This document shows positions 1-6,819 of a DNA stretch of 19,605 bases, piece after piece. The notes under the pieces were generated by a model that worked only from the letters and a program-made list of their open reading frames with translations, had not been told where the DNA came from and did no database searches. Position numbers and translations under genes: made by a program. Every line of letters starts with the position of its first letter. Within the stretch, counting starts at the first letter, position 1. This DNA is from an uncultured Blautia sp. (lineage in GTDB: Bacteria > Bacillota > Clostridia > Lachnospirales > Lachnospiraceae): the NCBI GenBank assembly GCA_900539525.1, contig UQCM01000048.1, positions 1 to 19,605 of the forward strand, read 5' to 3'.

Positions 1-52
1 GACTGTAAATCTGCTGCAAATTGCTTCGGTGGTTCGAATCCACCTCCATCCA
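1..52 (+). tRNA. tRNA-Tyr (GUA), 3' part only
   Basis: The window opens inside a tRNA. The anticodon loop with GTA is at bases 4-6. It is followed by a long variable arm, as in class II tRNAs of bacterial Tyr type, a T arm with GGTGG / TTCGAAT / CCACC, and the 3' acceptor strand TCCATCC plus discriminator A at 52. The 5' acceptor and D arm lie outside the window. CCA is not fully encoded. The GTA anticodon together with the long variable arm makes Tyr the only sensible call. Confidence 0.88.
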
Positions 53-91
53 TTAGAAAGAGAAATTCTTTCTTACACAATTTTATATTGA

Positions 92-165
<74 letters not shown>

Positions 166-170
166 TTTAT

Positions 171-243
<73 letters not shown>

Positions 244-249
244 TTTTGT

Positions 250-322
250 GGGATATTAGCTCAGTCGGTAGAGCACTTGACTTTTAATCAAGTTGTCCGG
301 GGTTCGAATCCCCGATGTCTCA
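250..322 (+). tRNA. tRNA-Lys (UUU)
   Basis: A 73-nt cloverleaf. The acceptor is GGGATAT/ATGTCTC (one G-T and one T-G pair), the anticodon loop is CTTTTAA inside CTTGA/TCAAG, and the T arm is CGGGG/TTCGAAT/CCCCG. It is the last tRNA of the cluster. The intrinsic terminator of the operon lies about 60 bases downstream. Confidence 0.96.
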
Positions 323-384
323 TTTATTTTATTTATAGAGAATAGAGTGAACAGTAACACTATATAAGACTAATATTCAAATTG

Positions 385-411
385 AAGCACTCCATGAAGG
401 AGTGTTTTTTG
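385..411 (+). terminator. Intrinsic terminator of the tRNA operon
   Basis: The stem GCACTCC / GGAGTGT closes a five-base loop ATGAA and is followed at once by a run of T (405-410). The upstream bases GAA add A-T pairs to the base of the stem. It lies 62 bases after tRNA-Lys and is the natural end of the tRNA transcript. Confidence 0.85.
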
Positions 412-482
412 TTATAGGCAGAATTCCCATTGACGCAGGCAGTGATCAATGGATTTTAGAGGAATAGATGGGAAAGGCAGGG

Positions 483-496
483 CTCTGAACAGTTAC
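483..496 (+). repeat. Solo end of the GTAACTGTTCAGAG repeat family
   Basis: CTCTGAACAGTTAC is the exact reverse complement of the first 14 bases of the left end of the 153-bp element at 15468. The neighbouring DNA does not resemble the inner part of the other copies, and no partner end was found nearby. It is either a decayed copy or a solo end. Confidence 0.4.
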
Positions 497-514
497 CAAA
501 AAAGATATAAATAA

Positions 515-637
515 GAACAGGAGCCCTGCGGCTCCTGTTCAAGGAAAGAGAAAAAATAAAATATTTGAGGGAGTTCTTCGCAGCCTGTGGGAGCTGCGAA
601 GAGTGAGTTATGAAATATATTAGCTGTTTGCTAATAT
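515..637. other. Cluster of three perfect hairpins (possible small RNA or leader)
   Basis: Three stems follow each other. GAACAGGAGCC/GGCTCCTGTTC (515-540) has 11 bp and a 4-base loop. TCTTCGCAGC/GCTGCGAAGA (575-602) has 10 bp and an 8-base loop. ATATTAGC/GCTAATAT (617-637) has 8 bp and a 5-base loop. Read on the minus strand, the 515-540 hairpin is followed by a T-rich tract (TTATTTATATCTTTTTT), like an intrinsic terminator. A TATACT box lies just upstream of the third hairpin on that strand, though its -35 box is poor. A minus-strand RNA of roughly 130-150 nt is therefore possible. No known RNA family was recognised. Confidence 0.4.
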
Positions 638-744
638 GCTTATAGTATACAGGTAAGATGTGTTCAAAATATGTCTTTTATCTAAAGAAAAACCAAAATT
701 TCTTAAATCTCTATTTATTGATTTCGGGGGAAAAGGTTATGAGT

Positions 745-750
745 TATAAT
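745..750 (+). promoter_or_regulatory. Candidate -10 box for the decarboxylase gene
   Basis: A perfect TATAAT lies 58 bases before the start codon. The best -35-like hexamer (TTGATT, 718-723) is 21 bases away, which is too far for a good sigma-A promoter. The assignment rests mainly on the -10 box and its position. Confidence 0.35.
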
Positions 751-808
751 AAAAGTACCAGAGGAAAAGTTAAAAGTTCTAAAAAAGCCAGAGAGTGTAT
801 GTGATAAA

Positions 809-2239
809 ATGAAGAGATTATATGACAGATTAAAAGAATACCAGCAAACGGATATGTATCCTTTTCACATGCCGGGACATAAGAGAAAGAAAGAAGATTT
901 TATAAATCCGTTTTTGATCGATATTACAGAAATAGAAGGCTTTGATAATTTGCACCATGCGGAAGAAATTTTAAAGGAAGTCCAGGAGAGAGCGGGTTTG
1001 CTTTATGGTTCTGATGAGACTTTTATTCTTGTAAATGGAAGCACATGCGGGATTCTGAGTGCTGTTTCTGCATGCACAGAAGCAGGAGGAAAGATTCTTA
1101 TGGCAAGAAATTGTCATAAGGCTGTTTATCATGCGGCATTTCTTTGTGGCCTGGAGGTCGTATATCTTTATCCTGAGAGAGAGGAGACTTTCGGGATGAA
1201 CGGTGGAGTTCTGGTAGAAAGGGTGGAGGAGATTCTTAAAAACGATGGGGATATACAGGCAGTGATTATCACTTCACCAACATACGATGGAGTAGTTTCT
1301 GATGTGAAAAAGATCGCGGAGACAGTACATACTCATGGGATTCCCCTGATTGTGGATGAAGCACACGGAGCACATTTTGGATTTCATTCTTTTTTTCCTG
1401 AAAGTTCTGTAAAGCTGGGAGCGGATCTTGTGATTCACAGTTTGCATAAGACTCTGCCTTCTCTTACCCAGACGGCACTTCTGCATGTAAACGGAAAAAT
1501 GGTAGACAGGGAACGGCTTCGTATGTATCTGCAAGTATATCAGAGCAGCAGTCCGTCCTATGTCTTTATGGCAGGAATCGATGAATGTATACGGGTTCTG
1601 GAAGAACAGGCATGGGATCTTTTTGAAGTTTTTCGTAAAAGGCTTGAAAGATTCTACGAAAGGGCTGATAATTTTTCGAAGGTAAGACTGGCAGGAAAAA
1701 GGGTGGCAGGAAAAAGCGGTGTTTATGATTTTGACAGATCCAAGCTGATCATTTCTGTGAGAGGAACGGGAATAAATGGAAGAAGCCTGCAGAAGATTTT
1801 GAGGGAAAAATATCATCTGGAACTGGAAATGGCAGCAGGAGATTATGCGCTGGCACTTACTTCTTTTATGGATACGGAAGAAGGATTTGAAAGATTGTTC
1901 ATAGCACTGAAGGAAATTGATGACGGACTGACAAAAGAAAAATGTCCGGACAGCAGTTGTTGTCTGGATCATATGGTAACCCGAAATCAGACCGTATATA
2001 AGATCTGTGATGCGATGAAGGGAAGGAGCAGGGAGGTTCTTCTGAAAGAATCCGAGGGATATGTGTGCAGGGAGTTTGTCTATCTCTATCCTCCGGGTAT
2101 TCCCATGCTGGTTCCGGGAGAGAAGATCAGCCGCAGCGTGCTGGACAGAATAGAAGAATACCGGAAGGAAAAATATTCAATCCAGGGTATGGAAGATCAT
2201 ACATGCAGAAGGATCCGGGTCATGGAAGACGAAAGATAA
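809..2239 (+). CDS. Orn/Lys/Arg decarboxylase family protein (YaaO/SpeA-like)
   Basis: A 476-aa PLP-dependent fold-type I enzyme of the bacterial ornithine/lysine/arginine decarboxylase family. It would make a polyamine precursor (agmatine, cadaverine or putrescine) in the cytoplasm. Seen in the sequence: the N-terminal signature PFHMPGHK (18-25); DEAHGAH (183-189), whose Asp holds the PLP ring nitrogen; and SLHK, whose K214 is the expected Schiff-base lysine. A C-terminal domain carries the YPPGIP motif typical of the family. The length matches B. subtilis YaaO (about 480 aa). YaaO also heads the gene cluster containing tmk, holB and yaaT, so synteny supports orthology. The ribosome site is weak. 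Which amino acid is used cannot be told from sequence. Many members at this locus are of unproven activity. Confidence 0.9.
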   Translation: MKRLYDRLKEYQQTDMYPFHMPGHKRKKEDFINPFLIDITEIEGFDNLHHAEEILKEVQERAGLLYGSDETFILVNGSTCGILSAVSACTEAGGKILMARNCHKAVYHAAFLCGLEVVYLYPEREETFGMNGGVLVERVEEILKNDGDIQAVIITSPTYDGVVSDVKKIAETVHTHGIPLIVDEAHGAHFGFHSFFPESSVKLGADLVIHSLHKTLPSLTQTALLHVNGKMVDRERLRMYLQVYQSSSPSYVFMAGIDECIRVLEEQAWDLFEVFRKRLERFYERADNFSKVRLAGKRVAGKSGVYDFDRSKLIISVRGTGINGRSLQKILREKYHLELEMAAGDYALALTSFMDTEEGFERLFIALKEIDDGLTKEKCPDSSCCLDHMVTRNQTVYKICDAMKGRSREVLLKESEGYVCREFVYLYPPGIPMLVPGEKISRSVLDRIEEYRKEKYSIQGMEDHTCRRIRVMEDER

Positions 2240-2260
2240 AATGATGCCAGGGTCAAAAGG

Positions 2261-2343
2261 TCATGATTTGAACAGCAGTGGAAAAAGAGGCAGGAAAAGT
2301 TACAGCTCACGATGTGAACAGAAGTGTAAAAGAGACAGGAAAG
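2261..2343 (+). repeat. Imperfect 46-bp-period direct repeat in the decarboxylase-kinase spacer
   Basis: Two stretches of about 37 bases (2261-2298 and 2307-2343) share TGAACAG.AGTG, a run of A, and AGAG.CAGGAAA. They differ at a handful of positions and by one base in length. The spacer has no other gene and no clear terminator. The role is unknown, and it may simply be a local duplication. Confidence 0.5.
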
Positions 2344-2363
2344 GATAGAACAAAAGGAAGGTT

Positions 2364-2963
2364 ATGGGAAAAATATATTATGTTATGGGAAAAAGCTCTT
2401 CAGGAAAAGATACAATTTTTAAAGAATTGTTAAAAAAAGAAGAGCTGAGTCTGCATAAGATTGTACTATATACAACCAGACCGGCAAGAGCAGATGAAAG
2501 GGACGGAGTGCAGTATTACTTTGTGGATGAGAAAAAGCTTTCAGAACTGCAGGAGGACGGCAGAGTCATTGAGATGCGGGTTTATCATACCGTCTGTGGT
2601 TTGTGGAAATATTTTACGGTTGATGATGAAAATATAAATCTGGAAAAAAACAGTTATCTCTCAATAGGAACGCTGGAGTCCTTTGAAAAACTGAAAAAAT
2701 ATTATGGTGAAGAGAAAATCATACCTGTTTATGTAGAGGTAAGTGATGATATCAGACTTGATAGAGCATTGAAGCGGGAAAGAAACCAGGAAAAACCTCA
2801 ATATGAGGAGATGTGCCGCAGATTTCTTGCAGATTGTTCTGATTTTGCTGAAGAGAAAATTAAAGAAGCAGGGATTGTCCACAGATTTTCAAATGATGGG
2901 ACGATAGACGAGTGTATTCAGGATATTACGGAGTTTGTACTGAAGAAAGAAAAAGAATTGTAA
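2364..2963 (+). CDS. Guanylate kinase-like P-loop kinase (divergent paralogue)
   Basis: A 199-aa cytoplasmic nucleoside-monophosphate kinase fold. The P-loop GKSSSGKDT (9-17) is followed by YTTRPARADERDG (36-48), the GMP-binding signature of guanylate kinases (usual form SxTTRxPRxGExxG). The lid region contains RALKRERNQ. The length is normal for Gmk. The start follows AAGGAAGG at a good distance. The gene lies where B. subtilis has tmk (between yaaO and holB), but the sequence is Gmk-like, not Tmk-like. Canonical Gmk has GPSG(V/A)GKGT at the P-loop, so this is probably a paralogue rather than the housekeeping enzyme. Its substrate is uncertain. A kinase acting on another nucleotide or a small ligand cannot be excluded. 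Confidence 0.8.
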   Translation: MGKIYYVMGKSSSGKDTIFKELLKKEELSLHKIVLYTTRPARADERDGVQYYFVDEKKLSELQEDGRVIEMRVYHTVCGLWKYFTVDDENINLEKNSYLSIGTLESFEKLKKYYGEEKIIPVYVEVSDDIRLDRALKRERNQEKPQYEEMCRRFLADCSDFAEEKIKEAGIVHRFSNDGTIDECIQDITEFVLKKEKEL

Positions 2964-2986
2964 AGTATATTGTTTTAATTTATACT
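2958..2986 (+). promoter_or_regulatory. Sigma-A-type promoter for holB-ricT-trmN6-rsmI
   Basis: TTGTAA (2958-2963) and TATACT (2981-2986) are separated by exactly 17 bases. The -35 box includes the last codon and the stop codon of the kinase gene. A 131-base gap to holB starts after it, which fits a separate transcription start for the downstream block. No terminator is visible in the gap, so readthrough from upstream is also possible. Confidence 0.5.
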
Positions 2987-3094
2987 AGGTAAAAGTAAGA
3001 ATGTGTGATATACTTGCAAAGAGAATGATGGTTGAATACTGTTTTTATCAGAAAAAGGAAGAATACAGACGAATAAGATAATGAGGTGACAGAA

Positions 3095-4090
3095 ATGCCG
3101 GGATTTAAGGATATTATCGGACACAGGCAGGTGATTGAACACCTGGAGAATGCGATGAAGCTGGATAAGGTTTCTCACGCTTATATATTGAATGGAGAAA
3201 AAGGATCCGGGAAAAAACTTCTGGCCTTTGCATTTGCACAGACAGTGCAGTGTGAGTCAGGAAAGGCGGAGGCGTGTGGAGAATGCAGATCCTGTAAACA
3301 GGCAGAAGGAGGGAATCACCCGGATATTATTAGAATCACACACGAAAAGCCAAACAGTATCGGTGTAGATGAAATCAGAGAGCAGCTTGTAAATGATATA
3401 CAGATCAAGCCGTACAGCAGCAGATATAAAATCTATATTGTGCCGGAAGCGGAGAAGCTGACCGTTCAGGCCCAGAATGCTTTGTTAAAGTCGATTGAAG
3501 AGCCACCGGTGTACGCGATTATTTTGCTTCTTACAACGAATGCATCCATTCTTCTTCCGACTATCCGTTCCAGATGTGTGATGCTGGATATGAAGCCGAT
3601 TCCTGACAGGCAGGTAAAAAAATATCTGATGGAACATCTGCAGATTCCTGATTATCAGGCGGATGTGTGTGTGGCTTTTGCACGCGGAAATATTGGAAAA
3701 GCGGTGGAACTGGCATCTTCTGAAAATTTCAGTGAGATAAAGGCAGCAGCACTGCAGCTTTTGAAAAATATACCAAAGATGGAAATGCAGGACATTATCA
3801 CAGCAGTGAAATCCGTTATAGAATTTAAAATTAATATTCAGGACTATCTGGATCTGCTTTCCGTGTGGTATTGTGATGTTCTGTATTTTAAGGCAACAAA
3901 GGATGTGGACGGTCTGACTTTTAAGGATCAGATTCAGGCGATCACAGAACAGACCAGGAGAGGTTCTTATGAAGGACTGGAACAGATTCTTGAGGGGATC
4001 GTAAAAGCAAAGGAACGGTTAAGTGCAAATGTAAGCTTTGAACTGACAATGGAGCTGCTGTTTATGACAATAAAGGAGAACTTAGCATAA
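3095..4090 (+). CDS. holB: DNA polymerase III subunit delta' (clamp-loader ATPase-fold subunit)
   Basis: Part of the replicative clamp loader. The AAA+ fold is visible: a Walker A-like GEKGSGKK (34-41); a zinc knuckle with C53, C61, C64 and C67 (CxxCxxC plus one Cys) as in HolB/DnaX; then the LLKSIEEPP segment and the IRSRC motif near residue 159, which is the arginine-finger SRC signature. The length of 331 aa is normal. I chose ATG at 3095 because GAGGTGA lies five bases before it. An in-frame GTG at 3086 lies inside that ribosome site and is a poor start. The stop codon overlaps the next start (TAATG), so ricT is translationally coupled. Confidence 0.93.
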   Translation: MPGFKDIIGHRQVIEHLENAMKLDKVSHAYILNGEKGSGKKLLAFAFAQTVQCESGKAEACGECRSCKQAEGGNHPDIIRITHEKPNSIGVDEIREQLVNDIQIKPYSSRYKIYIVPEAEKLTVQAQNALLKSIEEPPVYAIILLLTTNASILLPTIRSRCVMLDMKPIPDRQVKKYLMEHLQIPDYQADVCVAFARGNIGKAVELASSENFSEIKAAALQLLKNIPKMEMQDIITAVKSVIEFKINIQDYLDLLSVWYCDVLYFKATKDVDGLTFKDQIQAITEQTRRGSYEGLEQILEGIVKAKERLSANVSFELTMELLFMTIKENLA

Positions 4091-4998
4091 TGATAAAGAT
4101 AATCGGAGTGAGATTTCGAAATGCAGGCAAGATTTATTATTTCAGCCCGAAGAAATTTCATATACAGAAGGGCGACCATGTCATTGTAGAGACCGCCAGA
4201 GGCATAGAATACGGCACAGTTGTTGTAGGTGTGAAGAGCCTGCCCGATGATCAGGTGGTTCAGCCGCTAAAGGAGGTTATCCGTATAGCTACAGTGGAGG
4301 ATGCTCTGAGAGTGGAGAGAAACCGTGAAAAAGAGAAGGATGCCATGAAAATCTGTCTGGAGAAGATCCGGAAGCATGAACTGGATATGAAGCTGATCGA
4401 TGCAGAGTATACGTTTGATAACAATAAAGTGCTGTTTTATTTTACGGCAGATGGCAGGATTGATTTTCGTGATCTGGTAAAGGATCTGGCTGCTGTATTT
4501 AAGACAAGAATTGAGCTGAGACAGATTGGAGTCCGTGACGAGACCAAGATTATCGGAGGAATCGGGATCTGCGGAAGACCTCTTTGCTGCCATTCCTATT
4601 TGTCCGAGTTTGCACCGGTTTCCATCAAGATGGCGAAGGAGCAGAATCTTTCGCTGAATCCTGCCAAGATATCAGGAGTGTGCGGAAGACTTATGTGCTG
4701 TCTGAAAAATGAAGAGGAAACATATGAATATCTGAACAGCCGCCTGCCGGGAATGGGTGATATTGTTCAGACAGATGACGGACTGAAGGGGGAAGTACAG
4801 AATGTAAATGTTCTTCGCCAGCTCGTAAAGGTGATCGTGGATGTAGATGGCGAGAAGGAAATCAGGGATTACCATGTAGAACAACTTAAGTTTAAGCCAA
4901 GGCGTAAAAAGGAGAAGATCAATATTTCAGATAAGGAACTGAAGGAACTGGAGGCTCTGGAGAGAAAGGAAGGAAAACAGAAAAAAGATGGAAAATAA
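4090..4998 (+). CDS. ricT: PSP1-domain iron-sulfur protein RicT (YaaT)
   Basis: A 302-aa homologue of B. subtilis RicT/YaaT. In that organism it forms the RicA-RicF-RicT complex, which carries [4Fe-4S] clusters and promotes RNase Y-dependent RNA maturation as well as competence, biofilm and sporulation phosphorelay functions. Visible here are the PSP1 core and two cysteine clusters, CGRPLCC (C161, C166, C167) and CGRLMCC (C198, C203, C204). The C-terminus is lysine/glutamate-rich and looks unstructured. It starts inside the holB stop codon (one-base overlap) after AAAGGAG, and overlaps trmN6 by 11 bases. Its place between holB and the tRNA methyltransferase is the classical Bacillota order. 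The small partners RicA and RicF are not in this window. Confidence 0.93.
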   Translation: MIKIIGVRFRNAGKIYYFSPKKFHIQKGDHVIVETARGIEYGTVVVGVKSLPDDQVVQPLKEVIRIATVEDALRVERNREKEKDAMKICLEKIRKHELDMKLIDAEYTFDNNKVLFYFTADGRIDFRDLVKDLAAVFKTRIELRQIGVRDETKIIGGIGICGRPLCCHSYLSEFAPVSIKMAKEQNLSLNPAKISGVCGRLMCCLKNEEETYEYLNSRLPGMGDIVQTDDGLKGEVQNVNVLRQLVKVIVDVDGEKEIRDYHVEQLKFKPRRKKEKINISDKELKELEALERKEGKQKKDGK

Positions 4999-5725
4999 TC
5001 TGCGTCCGGGAGAACGCCTGGATGATCTCCAAAGAAATGGATATAAAATTATTCAAAATCAGAGTACATTTTGTTTTGGAATGGATGCAGTACTGCTTTC
5101 CGGTTTTGCAAATGTGAAGGATGGAGAAAATGTTCTGGATATGGGAACGGGAACAGGAATCATTCCGATTCTGCTGGCAGGAAAAACAAAGGGAAGACAT
5201 TTTACCGGACTGGAGATACAGAGCGCCAGTGCGGATATGGCTGTGAGAAGTGTGAAATATAACCATCTGGAGGACAGAATTTCTATTGTAGAAGGGGACA
5301 TCAGGGAAGCCGACAAACAATTTGGGCCGGCTTCTTTTGATGTAATAACAAGCAATCCGCCCTATATGACAGGACAGCATGGTCTGGTCAATCCGGATGA
5401 GGCAAAGGCAATCGCACGCCATGAAATATGCTGTAACCTGGAGGATATCATCAGTCAGACCGCGCGTCTTCTGCGTCCGGGAGGCAGATTTTATCTGGTT
5501 CACAGACCCTTCCGACTGGCAGAGATTATCCATATGCTTGTAGAATACAGGCTGGAGCCAAAGAGAATGAAGCTGGTGTATCCCTTTGTTGACAAAGAGC
5601 CGAATATGGTGCTTATTGAGGCAGTACGAGGTGGAAGATCCCGGATGACAGTTGAAAAACCGCTGATCGTGTATCAGAAGCCAGGTGTATATACAGATGA
5701 GATCTATGATATTTATGGATATTAG
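4988..5725 (+). CDS. trmN6: tRNA1(Val) adenine(37)-N6-methyltransferase (TrmN6/YabB family)
   Basis: A 245-aa Rossmann-fold SAM-dependent methyltransferase. Motif I is LDMGTGTG (50-57) and the N6-adenine catalytic motif is NPPY (123-126). An N-terminal FGMDAVLLSGF segment is typical of the YfiC/YabB group that methylates A37 of tRNA-Val. It starts within the last codons of ricT, with AAGGAAGG upstream, so the two are coupled. The GIY-YIG gene (yazA) found between yabB and rsmI in B. subtilis is absent here. The fold and enzyme class are certain. The exact tRNA target is inferred from synteny and family. Confidence 0.88.
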   Translation: MENNLRPGERLDDLQRNGYKIIQNQSTFCFGMDAVLLSGFANVKDGENVLDMGTGTGIIPILLAGKTKGRHFTGLEIQSASADMAVRSVKYNHLEDRISIVEGDIREADKQFGPASFDVITSNPPYMTGQHGLVNPDEAKAIARHEICCNLEDIISQTARLLRPGGRFYLVHRPFRLAEIIHMLVEYRLEPKRMKLVYPFVDKEPNMVLIEAVRGGRSRMTVEKPLIVYQKPGVYTDEIYDIYGY

Positions 5726-5738
5726 TCAGGAGGCAGCT

Positions 5739-6593
5739 ATGCAGGGAAAATTATATTTGTGTGCGACACCGATCGGGAATCTGGAGGATATCACCATGAG
5801 GGTTCTTCGGACACTGGAAGAAGTGGATCTGATCGCGGCAGAGGATACAAGAAATAGTATCAGGCTTTTGAACCATTTTCATATCAAAACCCCAATGACA
5901 AGCTATCATGAATATAACAGGATAGAAAAAGGATATGTTCTGATTGAGAAGATGCGTCAGGGAATGAATGTGGCACTGATCACAGATGCAGGCACGCCTG
6001 CAATATCAGATCCGGGAGAGGATCTGGTACGGCTGTGCTATGAGGAGGGAATCGAAGTGACCTCTCTGCCGGGTGCGGCGGCATGTATTACAGCGCTGAC
6101 GATTTCAGGACTTCCCACAAGAAGGTTCTGTTTCGAGGCATTTCTTCCGGCAGAAAAAAAGGAGCGACAGGAAATTATTGAAGAGCTTGTTCAGGAAACA
6201 AGGACGATTATTATCTATGAGGCGCCTCATCGGCTGGTGAAGACACTGGGAGAACTGATGAATGCACTGGGGGACAGAAGAATTACTGTCTGTCGTGAAC
6301 TTACCAAAAGACATGAAACGGCATTTTTGACAACAATATCCGAAGCGCTTAAGTATTATGAAAGTACAGAACCCAAAGGGGAATGTGTACTGGTAGTTGA
6401 AGGGAGGAGTCTTCAGGAACGGAAGAAGGAAGAGCAGGAATCGTGGGAAAAGATCAGTATTCCCGAGCATATGGAAAGATATCTGAGTCAGGGAATAGAA
6501 AAGAAGGAAGCGATGAAACTGGTTGCAAAGGACCGGGGAATCGGAAAAAGAGATGTATATCGTGAACTGTTGAATCTGCAGGAGAAAGAGTAA
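5739..6593 (+). CDS. rsmI: 16S rRNA (cytidine1402-2'-O)-methyltransferase
   Basis: A 284-aa tetrapyrrole-methylase-fold enzyme that 2'-O-methylates C1402 in the ribosomal decoding centre. Signatures seen: LYLCATPIGNLEDIT at the N-terminus, AAEDTRN (33-39), ITDAGTPAISDPG (81-93, SAM site), SLPGAAA, and FEAFLP. The C-terminal basic helix region (KEAMKLVAKDRGIGKRDVY) is typical. ATG at 5739 was chosen because AGGAGG sits five bases upstream and the family's LYLCATPIGN motif begins near residue 5. A longer in-frame reading from 5685 would overlap trmN6 and has no ribosome site. It lies 13 bases after trmN6, in the same operon. No clear terminator follows. Confidence 0.95.
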   Translation: MQGKLYLCATPIGNLEDITMRVLRTLEEVDLIAAEDTRNSIRLLNHFHIKTPMTSYHEYNRIEKGYVLIEKMRQGMNVALITDAGTPAISDPGEDLVRLCYEEGIEVTSLPGAAACITALTISGLPTRRFCFEAFLPAEKKERQEIIEELVQETRTIIIYEAPHRLVKTLGELMNALGDRRITVCRELTKRHETAFLTTISEALKYYESTEPKGECVLVVEGRSLQERKKEEQESWEKISIPEHMERYLSQGIEKKEAMKLVAKDRGIGKRDVYRELLNLQEKE

Positions 6594-6611
6594 AAAAACA
6601 GAGGATAAGGA

Positions 6612-6641
6612 TTGAAAATTTCGACACTGTTGTGCTATAAT
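6612..6641 (+). promoter_or_regulatory. Sigma-A promoter of the M60 peptidase gene
   Basis: TTGAAA (6612-6617), an 18-base spacer, and TATAAT (6636-6641) preceded by TGC (extended -10). It starts only 19 bases after the rsmI stop codon. The transcript would carry a leader of about 170 nt containing the short repeat copy, a tiny reading frame and a 30-bp tandem duplication. Confidence 0.75.
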
Positions 6642-6671
6642 CTGGTAAAGTGAATGTTTAGTAAAATGATG

Positions 6672-6734
6672 ACTGTTCAGGGAAAAAGGAAATCATCAAA
6701 GAGGCGGTTTTGCAAATGGATGCTGAACAGTTAC
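6672..6734 (+). repeat. Short copy of the GTAACTGTTCAG inverted-repeat element
   Basis: ACTGTTCAG (6672-6680) is matched in reverse complement by CTGAACAGT (6723-6731). The last 50 bases (6685-6734) align without gaps to the right arm of the 153-bp element at 15571-15620, with 41 of 50 identical by eye. The left arm is nearly all missing, so this is a shortened relative. It lies within the 5' leader of the peptidase mRNA. Confidence 0.7.
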
Positions 6735-6799
6735 GTAAAATGAAAAAGAAAAATGAAAAGTTACGTAAAATGAAAAAGAAAAATGAAAAAGAAAAATAA
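6716..6799 (+). CDS. Possible leader peptide, 27 aa, lysine-rich, two repeats
   Basis: A tiny frame begins at ATG 6716 with a GAGGCGG sequence eight bases before it and ends at TAA 6797. It opens MDAEQ, continues as two identical ten-residue units LRKMKKKNEK, and ends EK. The ATG and its upstream GAGG come from the conserved right arm of the repeat element. In the copy at 15571-15620 the same frame stops after four codons (MDSE, TAG), whereas here CAG replaces TAG. It ends 20 bases before the peptidase start, overlapping none of it. It could be a coupled leader peptide or just a by-product of A-rich duplicated DNA. I lean to the latter. Confidence 0.25.
   Translation: MDAEQLRKMKKKNEKLRKMKKKNEKEK
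6730..6789 (+). repeat. Perfect 30-bp tandem duplication in the M60 leader
   Basis: Two identical 30-base units (6730-6759 and 6760-6789), each starting GTTACGTAAAATG and then A-rich. The unit begins at the end of the repeat element, so the element's terminal GTTAC is duplicated as well. The unit length is a multiple of three. A-rich tandem units between promoter and ribosome site can change copy number by slippage. Confidence 0.9.
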
Positions 6800-6819
6800 A
6801 AAAAAGAAGGAGAAAAAGG

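Larger units (their letters stand above)
412..808. other. Gene-free spacer between the tRNA operon and the decarboxylase gene
   Basis: I see no credible coding frame here. The spacer holds an inverted repeat CCATTGA/TCAATGG (427-433 and 446-452), with a competing TTCCCAT/ATGGGAA pair (424-430 and 468-474). It also has one terminal-repeat-like motif CTCTGAACAGTTAC (483-496), three perfect hairpins between 515 and 637, and an AT-rich stretch with a TATAAT box before the decarboxylase gene. The hairpin cluster, the motif and the -10 box are listed separately. Confidence 0.6.
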
